53,746 nt of DNA from DASQBT01 sp049578545. GTDB lineage: Bacteria; Pseudomonadota; Gammaproteobacteria; Burkholderiales; Thiobacillaceae. The translations under genes and the position numbers were made by a program. Location of the stretch: assembly GCA_049578545.1 (NCBI GenBank), contig JBAUMF010000041.1, forward strand, positions 1-53,746. Reading direction: 5' to 3'. Below the pieces are notes generated by a model. That model did no database searches. It worked only from the letters and a program-made list of their open reading frames with translations, and was not told the DNA's origin. Shown here piece by piece: positions 25,872 to 34,814 of the stretch. Within the stretch, counting starts at the first letter, position 1. Each line of letters opens with the position of its first letter.

Positions 25872-26072
25872 ATGCGTTTTTTGGTTATCGGCATTTTTCT
25901 ACTTATCCTCTTCAGCCTAGGCAGCGCGCTCTACTATCTGGTTCACGACAAGGGCAGTGGTGACCGCACAGTGAAAGCGTTGACCATAAGGATCTCGCTT
26001 TCGCTCGCCTTGTTCCTGCTTCTGATGGCCAGTTATTACTTTGGTCTTATCCCGGCGCAAGGCCTTAGGTGA
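25872..26072 (+). CDS. DUF2909 twin-helix membrane protein
   Basis: 66 residues with two membrane helices (about 4-24 and 37-58) joined by a short charged loop (HDKGSGDRTVKALTIRIS), matching DUF2909, a small family that accompanies ctaE/SURF1 genes in beta- and gammaproteobacteria. GGAGG lies nine bases upstream of the ATG. It is the only plus-strand gene in the oxidase block, between divergent SURF1 and convergent ctaE, and ends at a hairpin. Function unknown. Confidence 0.85.
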   Translation: MRFLVIGIFLLILFSLGSALYYLVHDKGSGDRTVKALTIRISLSLALFLLLMASYYFGLIPAQGLR

Positions 26073-26092
26073 CAAGAAGCTAACGCAAATGA

Positions 26093-26116
26093 AAATGGCC
26101 GCATAAGCGGCCATTT
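26093..26116. terminator. Hairpin between convergent DUF2909 and ctaE genes
   Basis: A 10-bp perfect stem AAATGGCCGC with an ATAA loop. A and T flanks allow use in either direction, though the T tail is short. Confidence 0.65.
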
Positions 26117-26133
26117 GTCTGGCCTGAATCCGC

Positions 26134-26997
26134 TTAGAGCAACCAGTATACGAAAATGAAGAGCCCAAGCCATACCACGTCAACAAAGTGCCAATACCAG
26201 GACACTCCTTCAAAAGCAAAGTGATGCTCAGGGGTGAAGTGCCCCTTCATGGAACGGAACAGGATCACGATCAACATCAGCGTCCCGATAGTGACATGGA
26301 AACCGTGGAACCCGGTCAGCATAAAGAAGGTTGCGCCATAGACGCCTGCACCCAAAGTAAGCCCCATCTCCTTGTAAGCGGTATGGTATTCATGGGCTTG
26401 CAGGAAGAGAAATGAAATGCCCAATGCCACGGTGGCGACCAGGCCCAAAATAAGCTGGGTGCGGTTATTCTTCTTCAGCCCCCAATGTGCCCAAGTGACT
26501 GTCACACCAGAAGACAGCAACAGAAGTGTATTGATGGCCGGAATTCCCCAAGCCTCCATCGGGGTAAACTTGAGGCCTTCCTTTGCCAGCAACGGTCCGG
26601 CAGTGGGCCACCCGCCTTTATAACCCTCCCACAGCTGCCTCACTGTGTCGCCTTCAGACAACCAGGGCACTGACAGGACACGGGTATAAAACAGGGCACC
26701 AAAGAATGCGGCAAAAAACATGACTTCCGAGAAGATGAACCAGCTCATGCTCCAGCGGAAGGACATATCAACCTGCTTGTTGTGCAAACCGGATTCGCTT
26801 TCGCGGATCACCGTACCGAACCACCCAAACAGCATGACAGTAAGAACAGCCAGGCCGACCATCAACATCCAGCCACCGCCATCCACATGGTTGATATAGA
26901 ACGCGCCTCCCAATGCCATTAACAACAACGCCACAGACCCGAAAATCGGCCAGTGGGAGGGTGCAGGCAGGTAATAACCTCCGGTAGGGCTGCTCAT
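26134..26997 (-). CDS. ctaE: Cytochrome c oxidase subunit III (aa3)
   Basis: 287 residues, seven membrane helices, with the conserved stretches WPIFGSVALLLMALGG near the start, WSMSWFIFSEVMFFAAFFGALF, and HGFHVTIGTLML and WYWHFVDVVWLGLF near the end. It stabilises the aa3 core and guards the proton path. It is the last structural gene of the ctaC-ctaD-ctaG-ctaE operon, 33 bases after the DUF2970 gene. Confidence 0.97.
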   Translation of the reverse strand: MSSPTGGYYLPAPSHWPIFGSVALLLMALGGAFYINHVDGGGWMLMVGLAVLTVMLFGWFGTVIRESESGLHNKQVDMSFRWSMSWFIFSEVMFFAAFFGALFYTRVLSVPWLSEGDTVRQLWEGYKGGWPTAGPLLAKEGLKFTPMEAWGIPAINTLLLLSSGVTVTWAHWGLKKNNRTQLILGLVATVALGISFLFLQAHEYHTAYKEMGLTLGAGVYGATFFMLTGFHGFHVTIGTLMLIVILFRSMKGHFTPEHHFAFEGVSWYWHFVDVVWLGLFIFVYWLL

Positions 26998-27030
26998 TGT
27001 CGTAACCTCCTCCTCATGTTCGATTGATTT

Positions 27031-27228
27031 TCAACTCACCACCAGATTTACCAGCAACAAAATCATGCCCACAAACAAAACGGCACCAATCAATCCGGCA
27101 ATAATGACCTGGACAGGGGATAAATGGGCTGCATCAGCATCGTAATCCTGGCGTTTGCGTATGCCAAAGAATCCCCAGAATACAGCCAGTGCAGCGCGCC
27201 ATCCCGTGCCTTTCTTTCCATCAGCCAT
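27031..27228 (-). CDS. DUF2970 small membrane protein
   Basis: 65 residues from ATG 27228, or 70 from 27243. An amphipathic N-terminal part with WGFFGIRKRQDYDAD and a single C-terminal helix (VIIAGLIGAVLFVGMILLLV) match DUF2970, a companion of aa3 oxidase operons in betaproteobacteria. The start overlaps the ctaG stop by eight bases. Probably an oxidase assembly or accessory subunit; not proven. Confidence 0.85.
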   Translation of the reverse strand: MADGKKGTGWRAALAVFWGFFGIRKRQDYDADAAHLSPVQVIIAGLIGAVLFVGMILLLVNLVVS

Positions 27229-27757
27229 TCTGCGCTTTGCCATCCTCCACCTTGAAGAAGGTGTAGGACAGGGTGACGGTATTCACATCCTTCGGGATGC
27301 CCGGGTCCAGAACTAGCATGACCGGCAACCGTTTTTTCTCACCCCCCATTAAGGACTGCTGAGTGAAGCAAAAGCACTCTATTTTTCTTACATATCGCCC
27401 AGCCAGTGCAGGGCCATAGCTCGGAATCGCCTGCCCGGTTATCTTTGTCCCTGACATGTTTTCCACTTCGAATTCTGCCTGCACCAACTGACCAGGATGA
27501 ATTCTCAAGCTATCTTGCAGCGGCCTGAAATGCCAGGGCATGGATGGATTGGTGTTGGCATCAAACTGCAGCGTGATCCAGCGCCCTTTGTCCACCTGTG
27601 TGTTTGCTGCCAAGGCCTGCTCATCGCCCGCATTGATCCCGGTTACCTGGCATATCCTGTAGTAAAACGGCACCATGGCATAACCAAAGCCGAACATGCA
27701 GACGGCCACGACAAGCAGCTTTTTCAGCAGACGGGTGTTGGACGAGCCCATCGCCAT
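27221..27757 (-). CDS. ctaG: Cytochrome c oxidase assembly protein CtaG (COX11)
   Basis: 178 residues. One N-terminal membrane helix ends in MVPFYYRICQVTG, then comes an Ig-like periplasmic domain with the copper-binding CFCF motif (KIECFCFTQQ). It delivers Cu(I) to the CuB site of subunit I. It starts two bases after the 37-residue small protein. ATG 27757 and ATG 27751 are both possible. Confidence 0.95.
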   Translation of the reverse strand: MAMGSSNTRLLKKLLVVAVCMFGFGYAMVPFYYRICQVTGINAGDEQALAANTQVDKGRWITLQFDANTNPSMPWHFRPLQDSLRIHPGQLVQAEFEVENMSGTKITGQAIPSYGPALAGRYVRKIECFCFTQQSLMGGEKKRLPVMLVLDPGIPKDVNTVTLSYTFFKVEDGKAQNG

Positions 27758-27759
27758 CC

Positions 27760-27873
27760 CTATAACTTGTGATGCATGACCGCCCAGATCGTGTAAACGA
27801 ACACGGCGACAGCAACCAAAGCCAGCAACAAGCCCGTGCGCAGATTTCTACGCTTTGACACAGGGTGATCCAT
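27760..27873 (-). CDS. Cytochrome oxidase small assembly protein (37 residues)
   Basis: A short reading frame missed by length filters: MDHPVSKRRNLRTG, then one membrane helix of about 20 residues (LLLALVAVAVFVYTIWAVM), ending HHKL. Proteins of this kind sit between ctaD and ctaG in betaproteobacteria and are annotated as oxidase small assembly proteins. The gap to ctaG is two bases. High confidence in the gene, moderate in the role. Confidence 0.8.
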   Translation of the reverse strand: MDHPVSKRRNLRTGLLLALVAVAVFVYTIWAVMHHKL

Positions 27874-27920
27874 ACAATCCTCAAATACCATGCCAGACTT
27901 GACTCCGGCATGGATCCAAC

Positions 27921-29501
27921 TCATTTAACGATAGGTGCTGTTTCAAACGTGTGATACGGAGCAGGCGAGGGCACAGTCCATTCCAGGCCATGCGCGCCCT
28001 CCCACACCTGATCGGTTGCCTTCTGGCCACCCCGGATGGCCTTGATCACAACGGCCAGGAAAATCAACTGGCTGAAGCCGAAGAAAAAGGCCCCTACAGA
28101 TGCAATCCTGTTGAAGTCGGTAAACTGCAGCGCATAGTCCGCCGTGCGGCGCGGCATGCCTGCCAGCCCGAGGAAATGCATGGGGAAGAAGGTGACATTC
28201 ATGCCGATGGTCGACAGCCAGAAGTGCCATTTGCCCATTTTTTCGTCATACATGTGTCCGGTCCATTTTGGCAGCCAGTAGTAGACACCGGCAAAAATCG
28301 CGAACAGCGCGCCCGACACCAGCACATAATGGAAATGGGCGACGACGTAGTATGTGTCCTGCAGCTGGATATCCACGGGCGTAATCGCACAAACGATACC
28401 GGAGAACCCTCCGATCGTGAACAGGCAGACGAAAGCCACCGCAAACAGCATGGGGGTTTCAAACGTCATTGATCCTTTCCACATGGTGGCCACCCAGTTG
28501 AATACTTTTACCCCGGTAGGCACTGCGATCAGCATGGTTGCATACATGAAGAACAACTGGGCGGTGGCAGGCATGCCCACGGTGAACATGTGATGGCCCC
28601 AGACAATGAACGAGAGTATGGCAATGGAAGCCGTCGCATACACCATGGAGGCATAGCCGAACAAGGGCTTGCGGGCAAAAGTGGGGATCACCTGTGAAAT
28701 CACACCAAAGGCCGGTAGGATCAGGATATACACCTCGGGGTGACCGAAGAACCAGAAGATGTGCTGGAACATCACCGGATCGCCGCCACCCGCTGCATTG
28801 AAGAAGTGAGTACCGAAATGACGGTCGGTAAGCAGCATGGTCACCGCACCCGCCAGCACCGGAACTGTCGCAATCAGCAGATAAGCGGTAATCAGCCAGG
28901 TCCAGACAAACAATGGCATCTTCATCATGGTCATCCCCGGCGCACGCATGTTGAGGATGGTGGTAATGATATTGATCGAACCCATGATGGATGAAGCACC
29001 TAGGATGTGCACCGCGAAAATGGTTACGTCATAGCTGATGCCACCTTGTATAAACAAGGGGGGATACATGGTCCAGCCGCCCGCTACAGCACCGCCCGGC
29101 AAGAATAGGGAAATGATCAACAAGGTTCCGGCAACCGGCAGCACCCAAAATGCCCAGTTGTTCATGCGCGGGAAGGCCATATCGGGCGCACCGATCATCA
29201 ATGGAACCTGCCAGTTGGCGAATCCCGCCCAGGCCGGCATGATGACGCCAAAAACCATGATCAGACCATGCAGGGTCGTCATCTGATTGAAGAAATCCGG
29301 ATTGACCACCTGCATGCCAGGCTGAAACAGTTCTGCCCGGATGATGAGCGCCATGGACCCTGCAATCAGGAACATGATGCCCGCAAACAATAGATACAGG
29401 CTGCCGATATCCTTATGGTTGGTTGTGGTCAGCCATCGCATGATCCCGGCAGGGTGATGGGCGTGGCCTTGATCGAGGGCATGTGCTGCATCGTGCGCCA
29501 T
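27921..29501 (-). CDS. ctaD: Cytochrome c oxidase subunit I (aa3)
   Basis: 526 residues, twelve helices. Copper and heme ligands are in place: FFGHPEVYILILPAFG (CuB His and cross-linked Tyr), WGHHMFTVGM (CuB His pair) and VAHFHYVLVSG (heme ligands); the low-spin heme His is in TTLHGLIMVFG. It reduces oxygen and pumps protons. It is 42 bases downstream of ctaC. Confidence 0.98.
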   Translation of the reverse strand: MAHDAAHALDQGHAHHPAGIMRWLTTTNHKDIGSLYLLFAGIMFLIAGSMALIIRAELFQPGMQVVNPDFFNQMTTLHGLIMVFGVIMPAWAGFANWQVPLMIGAPDMAFPRMNNWAFWVLPVAGTLLIISLFLPGGAVAGGWTMYPPLFIQGGISYDVTIFAVHILGASSIMGSINIITTILNMRAPGMTMMKMPLFVWTWLITAYLLIATVPVLAGAVTMLLTDRHFGTHFFNAAGGGDPVMFQHIFWFFGHPEVYILILPAFGVISQVIPTFARKPLFGYASMVYATASIAILSFIVWGHHMFTVGMPATAQLFFMYATMLIAVPTGVKVFNWVATMWKGSMTFETPMLFAVAFVCLFTIGGFSGIVCAITPVDIQLQDTYYVVAHFHYVLVSGALFAIFAGVYYWLPKWTGHMYDEKMGKWHFWLSTIGMNVTFFPMHFLGLAGMPRRTADYALQFTDFNRIASVGAFFFGFSQLIFLAVVIKAIRGGQKATDQVWEGAHGLEWTVPSPAPYHTFETAPIVK

Positions 29502-29543
29502 AATTTTCTCTCCTAATTAACCTGTGTTATCTACTGGATATGC

Positions 29544-30704
29544 TCAAGGGGCTGCGGGGGCCGCAGCTTCAGCTGCAGATGTTCCGCCTCTTAGCGCCGC
29601 AACCTGCGCCGGCTGAGCCATGTCACCCATCTTGTTATCCCACGAATTGCGCTCGTAGGTGACCACCGCCGCAATGTCAGCATCGGAAAGCTGTTTGCCA
29701 AAAGCCGCCATTGCAGTACCCGGCCTGCCGTTGAGCACAGTCTTGACATGTTCAGCAACAGGACCATTGACTGTTTTCGAACCATTGAGAGCGGGGAAAG
29801 TGCCGGGAATGCCCATGCCATTGGCCTGGTGGCAGGCTGCGCAATTTGCGCTATACACCTGCGCCCCTTTTGACCTGAGTTCATCCATGGAGAAGCTCTT
29901 GCTGTTGTCGGCCGCGGCAACCATCGCGCCCTGCTTCTTGGATGCCAGCCAGGTGCGATAGTCGTCTTCACTGACCACCTTGACCACGATCGGCATGAAC
30001 GCATGGTCCTTGCCGCAGAGTTCCACGCACTGACCACGGAAGGTTCCTGTTGTATCGGCTTTGAACCATGCGTCACGGATGAATCCGGGTATGGCGTCCT
30101 GCTTGAGCGCAAATTCCGGCACCCACCAGGAGTGAATGACGTCGGCCGCCGTTATCAGCACCCTGACTTTTTTGCCGACAGGGACGACCAGCGGATTGTC
30201 TACTTCGAGAAGATAATTCGCGTCCTTGGTCGCCTTGTTCTCGATTTGCTCTCTTGGGGTGGAAAGCGTGCTGTAGAACGAAACCCCTTCACCGAGGTAA
30301 TCATAGCCCCACTTCCACTGATATCCGGTAACCTTGATCGTCATGTCGGGCGCGGACGTATCCTTCATTTCCAGAACAACCTTGGTCGCAGGGTAGGCCA
30401 TGCCGATCAGAATGAGAAAAGGGATAACGGTCCAGATCACCTCAACCGTTGTGTTTTCGTGGAAATGCTCGGCCTTGTGGCCGACAGATTTTCTGTGCTT
30501 GAAGATCGAGTAGAACATCGCGCCGAACACCACTACAAAGATGCCCAGGCACACCAGCATGATCAGGGTATGCAGGTTGTAAACCTCGCTGGCCAGATGC
30601 GAATGAGGCAGGCGTAAATTCAGTTCATAGCTCGCGAAGACCGCTGTCGACATCAACAGTCCGCAAACAGAAAGCAGCGTTTGACCCAACGCGCGACGTT
30701 TCAT
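29544..30704 (-). CDS. ctaC: Cytochrome c oxidase subunit II with fused cytochrome c (caa3 type)
   Basis: 386 residues from ATG 30704, which has GGGGGAGAG directly upstream; an in-frame ATG at 30737 adds 11 residues before the signal peptide. Two membrane helices and the CuA domain (GQCVELCGKDHAFM) are followed by a C-terminal cytochrome c domain (CAACHQANGMG, axial Met in AMAAFG). The Ala/Pro-rich tail is short. The fused heme makes this a caa3-type oxidase, accepting electrons directly through its own cytochrome c. Confidence 0.97.
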   Translation of the reverse strand: MKRRALGQTLLSVCGLLMSTAVFASYELNLRLPHSHLASEVYNLHTLIMLVCLGIFVVVFGAMFYSIFKHRKSVGHKAEHFHENTTVEVIWTVIPFLILIGMAYPATKVVLEMKDTSAPDMTIKVTGYQWKWGYDYLGEGVSFYSTLSTPREQIENKATKDANYLLEVDNPLVVPVGKKVRVLITAADVIHSWWVPEFALKQDAIPGFIRDAWFKADTTGTFRGQCVELCGKDHAFMPIVVKVVSEDDYRTWLASKKQGAMVAAADNSKSFSMDELRSKGAQVYSANCAACHQANGMGIPGTFPALNGSKTVNGPVAEHVKTVLNGRPGTAMAAFGKQLSDADIAAVVTYERNSWDNKMGDMAQPAQVAALRGGTSAAEAAAPAAP

Positions 30705-30740
30705 CTCTCCCCCATTCTCTTTACAGTATTCGTTCATGCA

Positions 30741-31226
30741 TTAACCGGGCAGCTGCTTTTTCAGCAGCCGCGCCAATTCAAGCCGTTCTTCATCCATCAG
30801 ATGACAACCCACTTCCGAATCCTTTCCTTCGGAGCGGATCAACACATGACAGTTCGATTCTGGCCGCTCACACACCAGCACGACCTTGGTCCAGTGCTTG
30901 TTCAATTTTCGCGCTTCGATTTTTCCCTCACGCCGTGTGAACAGGTCTACCCGGTCATCATCGATCACCAGCTTTTCATAATCCGATTCGCGCTGCCTGA
31001 TCACTTCAAACGCCCAGGCGAGGACACCAATTTCCAGACCGGCAAAGGGCATGACGGGCCAATAGCCCATCAAACAGAATCCGCTTGCCACCCCCATGCT
31101 GACTGAGGTGATTATCCAAAATCCGAGTCTCCGGCTCGCTCCGTGCAGAGAGCAGTTGGGACGGGATTCAAAACAGCATGGCCCCGTTTGATCGGCTAAA
31201 CCCAAGGATTGCAAGACGACCGCCAT
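30741..31226 (-). CDS. DUF2244 membrane protein
   Basis: 161 residues from ATG 31226 (31244 is an alternative). Two membrane helices (about 40-80 region, IITSVSMGVASG and MPFAGLEIGVLAWAFE) are followed by a soluble domain ending LARLLKKQLPG, as in DUF2244. The gene precedes ctaC by 36 bases and probably heads its operon. Function unknown; association with aa3 oxidase genes is common. Confidence 0.85.
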   Translation of the reverse strand: MAVVLQSLGLADQTGPCCFESRPNCSLHGASRRLGFWIITSVSMGVASGFCLMGYWPVMPFAGLEIGVLAWAFEVIRQRESDYEKLVIDDDRVDLFTRREGKIEARKLNKHWTKVVLVCERPESNCHVLIRSEGKDSEVGCHLMDEERLELARLLKKQLPG

Positions 31227-31251
31227 CTTTCTTCTTCTGACCATACCAGGT

Positions 31252-31266
31252 GCGACAATATGTCGC
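31252..31266. promoter_or_regulatory. Perfect palindrome GCGAC-N5-GTCGC, candidate redox-regulator box
   Basis: GCGACAATATGTCGC lies 26 bases upstream of the DUF2244 start. It fits the GCGNC-Nx-GNCGC pattern reported for PrrA/RegA-type redox response regulators, which control respiratory oxidases in proteobacteria. Whether such a regulator exists in this genome is not visible here. Confidence 0.45.
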
Positions 31267-31339
31267 GACTTTAACCCAGCAGGTTATTTGCAACAAGCCT
31301 TTTGGCGATGTAACTATTTGATTTATCGTTTATACATAT

Positions 31340-32029
31340 TTATTTAACTGTATTATGAAATACTGAATGTGTTTCCAGAAACGGCGCCGCCTGTTCGGCC
31401 ACAGGGGGAACCATCAGTGGAACAACGCCCAAACAGGGTGCGCGCAATCGCTGGCGCAAGGTGTCGAGGTTCGACTCCATTTGCGTCATTTGTGGATCGA
31501 CCCGGTTGCCTATCCAGCCGGCAAACCTGAGACCGCGTCGTTCAATGGCCTCCTCGGTCAACAGGGCGTGATTCAGACAGCCCAGTCGCAAACCGACAAC
31601 GAGAATCACGGGCAAGCCCAACAGCGCCGCCATGTCGGTTGTATCCTGATCATCATTGAGCGGAACCTTGAATCCCCCCACTCCCTCGACGACCACGACA
31701 TCAGCCATGTTTCTCAACCGTTCCAGGCAATCCGCAATGTGTGTGGTGCTGATGTAGGTCTTGTGTTGCCGGGCGGCAATATTTGGCGCGATGGACGGCT
31801 CAAACGCATACGGATTCACCCAGTCAAACGGGGCCTTCACGTTGGCTTCCTTCATCATCAGATCGGCATCTTCACTATGCAAGGTTCCACCTTTCCACCT
31901 GCATCCGGTCGCTACCGGCTTCATTCCTGCAACCCTGAGTCCCTGAGCCACCAGTTTATGAATCAGCGCAGTGCTCACCAGGGTCTTGCCCACCCCGGTA
32001 TCGGTGCCGGTTATGAAAAATCCGCTCAT
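31340..32029 (-). CDS. bioD: Dethiobiotin synthetase
   Basis: 229 residues; closes the ureido ring of dethiobiotin using CO2 and ATP. The P-loop is GTDTGVGKT at residues 8-16, with the substrate Lys in GMKPVATG and the VEGVGGFKVPL motif. Its ATG overlaps the bioC stop by four bases; it is the last gene of the biotin operon. Confidence 0.96.
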   Translation of the reverse strand: MSGFFITGTDTGVGKTLVSTALIHKLVAQGLRVAGMKPVATGCRWKGGTLHSEDADLMMKEANVKAPFDWVNPYAFEPSIAPNIAARQHKTYISTTHIADCLERLRNMADVVVVEGVGGFKVPLNDDQDTTDMAALLGLPVILVVGLRLGCLNHALLTEEAIERRGLRFAGWIGNRVDPQMTQMESNLDTLRQRLRAPCLGVVPLMVPPVAEQAAPFLETHSVFHNTVK

Positions 32030-32931
32030 TTCAATCCCTTGGCAGACCGGCGCTGCTCAATGTTGAACTGGATGACCTGCCGGCCATCTGCCAGTCTGGA
32101 TTTGTCACCCACCCAGGCATGGCCATAGACGACCTCATAGGTCGCATGCAGGCGTCCTTCCGTCCGGTAACGTTCATACGCGCTCTCAAGCCGCCCCCAG
32201 GCCTGCCGGCCCAGCATCCCTCTGGGCCGCTCTATCGCCGCGTTATGGGCACCAATGCTTTTTAGCTCTTTCATCAAGGCTTTCAGATTCTCATACGTCA
32301 AGGTAATGCGTTCCATCTCCATCACGGGCTGCTGGTACCCCACATGCGTCAGCATGTCACCGATATCGTGCATGTCGATAAATCTGCTGACGTGGGGGCG
32401 GTCATCAATCGTGGAAAATGCTTCACGGAGTTCTTTTAACGTATCCGGACCGAACGTGGCAAACAAAATCGCGCCACCGGGTCGCTGTATCCGATGCAAC
32501 TGCTGAAAAACTGACTCCAGGTCAGCCACCCACTGAAACGCCAGGCTTGACCAGACAAAATCCACTTTCGACGTTCTGATGGGCAATTGGTCCAGGTCGC
32601 CGCATACGTGACTGACCGGCGGCTTCTGCAAGCCCTGAAGCGCCCTTTTCCACCAATGCGTTTCTCCCCTGGCTCTTGCCAGCATGGCCGGCGCCAAATC
32701 CAGCGCGAGTTGAGCGGAATTGGGAAACCGTTCTGCCAATTGACGCAACCCGTAACCCGTCCCACAGCCGGCATCCAGAATCAGTCCTGGATCAAGCCTC
32801 AGATAGTCCAGCCGCTCCAGCAACCGGTCCGATATTTCGCGCTGCAGAAAGGCATGCGCATCATAATCCCGTGCGACCCGATCAAACGCGCGGCGAACTT
32901 CCCGTTTGTCTATCTGTGATGCATCAGACAT
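32026..32931 (-). CDS. bioC: Malonyl-ACP O-methyltransferase
   Basis: 301-residue SAM-dependent methyltransferase that primes pimelate synthesis by capping malonyl-ACP as its methyl ester. SAM motif I is LDAGCGTGYG near residue 57, and the BioC-like stretch FVWSSLAFQWV follows. The length and operon place (between bioH and bioD) fit. The C-terminal VEAVYGHAWV-like end (TYEVVYGHAWVGD) is typical of BioC. Confidence 0.95.
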   Translation of the reverse strand: MSDASQIDKREVRRAFDRVARDYDAHAFLQREISDRLLERLDYLRLDPGLILDAGCGTGYGLRQLAERFPNSAQLALDLAPAMLARARGETHWWKRALQGLQKPPVSHVCGDLDQLPIRTSKVDFVWSSLAFQWVADLESVFQQLHRIQRPGGAILFATFGPDTLKELREAFSTIDDRPHVSRFIDMHDIGDMLTHVGYQQPVMEMERITLTYENLKALMKELKSIGAHNAAIERPRGMLGRQAWGRLESAYERYRTEGRLHATYEVVYGHAWVGDKSRLADGRQVIQFNIEQRRSAKGLK

Positions 32932-33652
32932 CAGCTGCTTCCGCTAGAAACGCGGCCACCTCAACCGGGTGCGAAAGAAAGGGCGCATGACCTGCTCCCC
33001 TGATCTCCAGCAAACGCGCAGTCTTTGACCGTTGCGTCAGCCAGCGTGCGGCCTCGATCGGTGCCAGTCTGTCGCCCGATCCGTGCACGACATTGATCGG
33101 CAGAAAAGGCAAGGAGCTGCGCAAGTCGGATTTCTGCAGTATCTCCAGGCCTGCGCGCAATACCTTGTCAGAAGGTCGGGGGAGTGAAATCAACCGCGTG
33201 CGCATTTCCCTGAGCACGACACGCATCGAGGCAGAGCCCTGCGCCTGCAGCCCCAGAAAGCGCCGCAGGGTCTCCGCATAATTCTGTGCCAGACTTTCGG
33301 CAAACCCGTCAAACACGTCAGGCGCAACGGCATGAGGCCAGTCCGGCCGGGTGACAAAGCACGGGGTGGCGCCGATCAAGGCCAAGCCTCGTAGCTTCTC
33401 TGGCCAGCGATAAGCAATGTGCATGGCAACGAGCCCACCCAAAGACCAGCCCACCAGCATGGCATCATCAGGCAATTGGGGCAGCAGCGCTTCGGCCAGA
33501 TCATCCAGTCCATACTGCGCGCCGGAGGCCGTTCCGGCATAGCCGGGCAGGGGCAGGTTATGCACCTTCCATTTACTCGGCAAGTTCGCGATCAATGGAT
33601 CCCATATCACCGGATGGGTACCCCAGCCATGAATCAATACCAGATCAGTCAT
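32924..33652 (-). CDS. bioH: Pimeloyl-ACP methyl ester carboxylesterase
   Basis: 242-residue alpha/beta hydrolase that removes the methyl group when pimeloyl-ACP is complete. The nucleophile elbow is GWSLGG (Ser about 79), the oxyanion region HGWG, the acid Asp in HGSGDRLAP and the His in GAGHAPFLSHP. Overlaps bioF and bioC by eight bases each. Confidence 0.94.
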   Translation of the reverse strand: MTDLVLIHGWGTHPVIWDPLIANLPSKWKVHNLPLPGYAGTASGAQYGLDDLAEALLPQLPDDAMLVGWSLGGLVAMHIAYRWPEKLRGLALIGATPCFVTRPDWPHAVAPDVFDGFAESLAQNYAETLRRFLGLQAQGSASMRVVLREMRTRLISLPRPSDKVLRAGLEILQKSDLRSSLPFLPINVVHGSGDRLAPIEAARWLTQRSKTARLLEIRGAGHAPFLSHPVEVAAFLAEAADV

Positions 33653-34814
33653 GATTCAGTTCATGCAGCGCGCTGACCAGCATATCGACTTCTTCACAGG
33701 TATGCGCGGCGGAAAGCGATACTCGCAGTCGGGCGGTGCCTTTGGGCACGGTCGGGGTGCGGATGGCGGGAACCAACAGCCCGCGTTCGAGGAGCTGGCA
33801 GGAAACGGCCACAGCTGCCGCGTTGTCCCCGATCACCAGTGGCTGGATTGGTGTATCCGAATTCATCAGCGTCCAGCGCCGCAGCGAGGAAAGGCCTGCC
33901 CGAAGGCGATCGATGTGGCGAAGCAATTGCCTGCGAAGCGCATCGCCCTCCGCGATCCGCTTCAAGCTCTCACTCAGCGCCGCACCGATCAATGGCGGCA
34001 TGGCGGTCGTGTAGATGTAGGTATGCGCGCGGTTCACCAACCAGTCGATGACCGTTTCGTGCGCGGCAACGGCAGCGCCAAACACACCCGCGCCCTTGCC
34101 CAGGGTCGCCAAGTAAATCACCCGGTCTGAGGTACGCAGCGCTTCATTCAGCACGCCCTGGCCCTGCTCGCCCAGCACCCCAAAGCCGTGGGCATCGTCC
34201 AGATACAGCCAGGCATCAAACTCCTCAGCCAACTCAAGCAATGAATCGACTGGTGCCAAGTCACCGTCCATGCTGAAGACGGTATCGGTGACAATGAGCT
34301 TTTCCCGGGCTGTGCTCCTTTCCAGCAGTGCGCGCAATGCATCGGTGCTGCCATGGGCGTAGCGCGAGAACTTCGCTCCGGACAGAACAACGGCGTCATT
34401 CAATGAAGCGTGATTAAGCCTGTCGGCGAATACCTCACCTTGTCGGCCAAGTAGTGCAGGAATCACCCCGAGGCTGGCCATGTAGCCGGTGGAAAACAGC
34501 AGGGCAGCCGGCCTGCCGACAAACGCAGCGAAGGCCTGTTCGAATTGCTGATGGGCGCGATGGTGGCCGGTGATCAGATGGGAGGCGCCTGCGCCGACAC
34601 CCATCTGCGCTGCAGCTTCTTGCACAGCCTTGATCAGCGCAGGGTCAGAGGCCAGCCCGAGGTAGTCGTTGCTGCAAAAGGAAACGACATCGCGCCCGTC
34701 GACCTTCACCCGCACGCCCTGGGGTGATTCCAGCAAACGGCGCGTGCGAAGGAGAGAATCCGCCTTCAGCGCGGCCAGTTGCTGGGCCAGTCGCGTCAGC
34801 TGGGCATTGGCCAT
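33645..34814 (-). CDS. bioF: 8-amino-7-oxononanoate synthase
   Basis: 389-residue PLP enzyme that condenses pimeloyl-ACP with alanine. The PLP lysine lies in YLATLGKGAGVFG (about 235), and the Asp of LDDAHGFGVLG contacts the cofactor. N-terminal FCSNDYLGLA and the small-residue-rich GAGASHLITGHH loop match the family. It directly follows bioB with no gap. Confidence 0.97.
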   Translation of the reverse strand: MANAQLTRLAQQLAALKADSLLRTRRLLESPQGVRVKVDGRDVVSFCSNDYLGLASDPALIKAVQEAAAQMGVGAGASHLITGHHRAHQQFEQAFAAFVGRPAALLFSTGYMASLGVIPALLGRQGEVFADRLNHASLNDAVVLSGAKFSRYAHGSTDALRALLERSTAREKLIVTDTVFSMDGDLAPVDSLLELAEEFDAWLYLDDAHGFGVLGEQGQGVLNEALRTSDRVIYLATLGKGAGVFGAAVAAHETVIDWLVNRAHTYIYTTAMPPLIGAALSESLKRIAEGDALRRQLLRHIDRLRAGLSSLRRWTLMNSDTPIQPLVIGDNAAAVAVSCQLLERGLLVPAIRTPTVPKGTARLRVSLSAAHTCEEVDMLVSALHELNHD

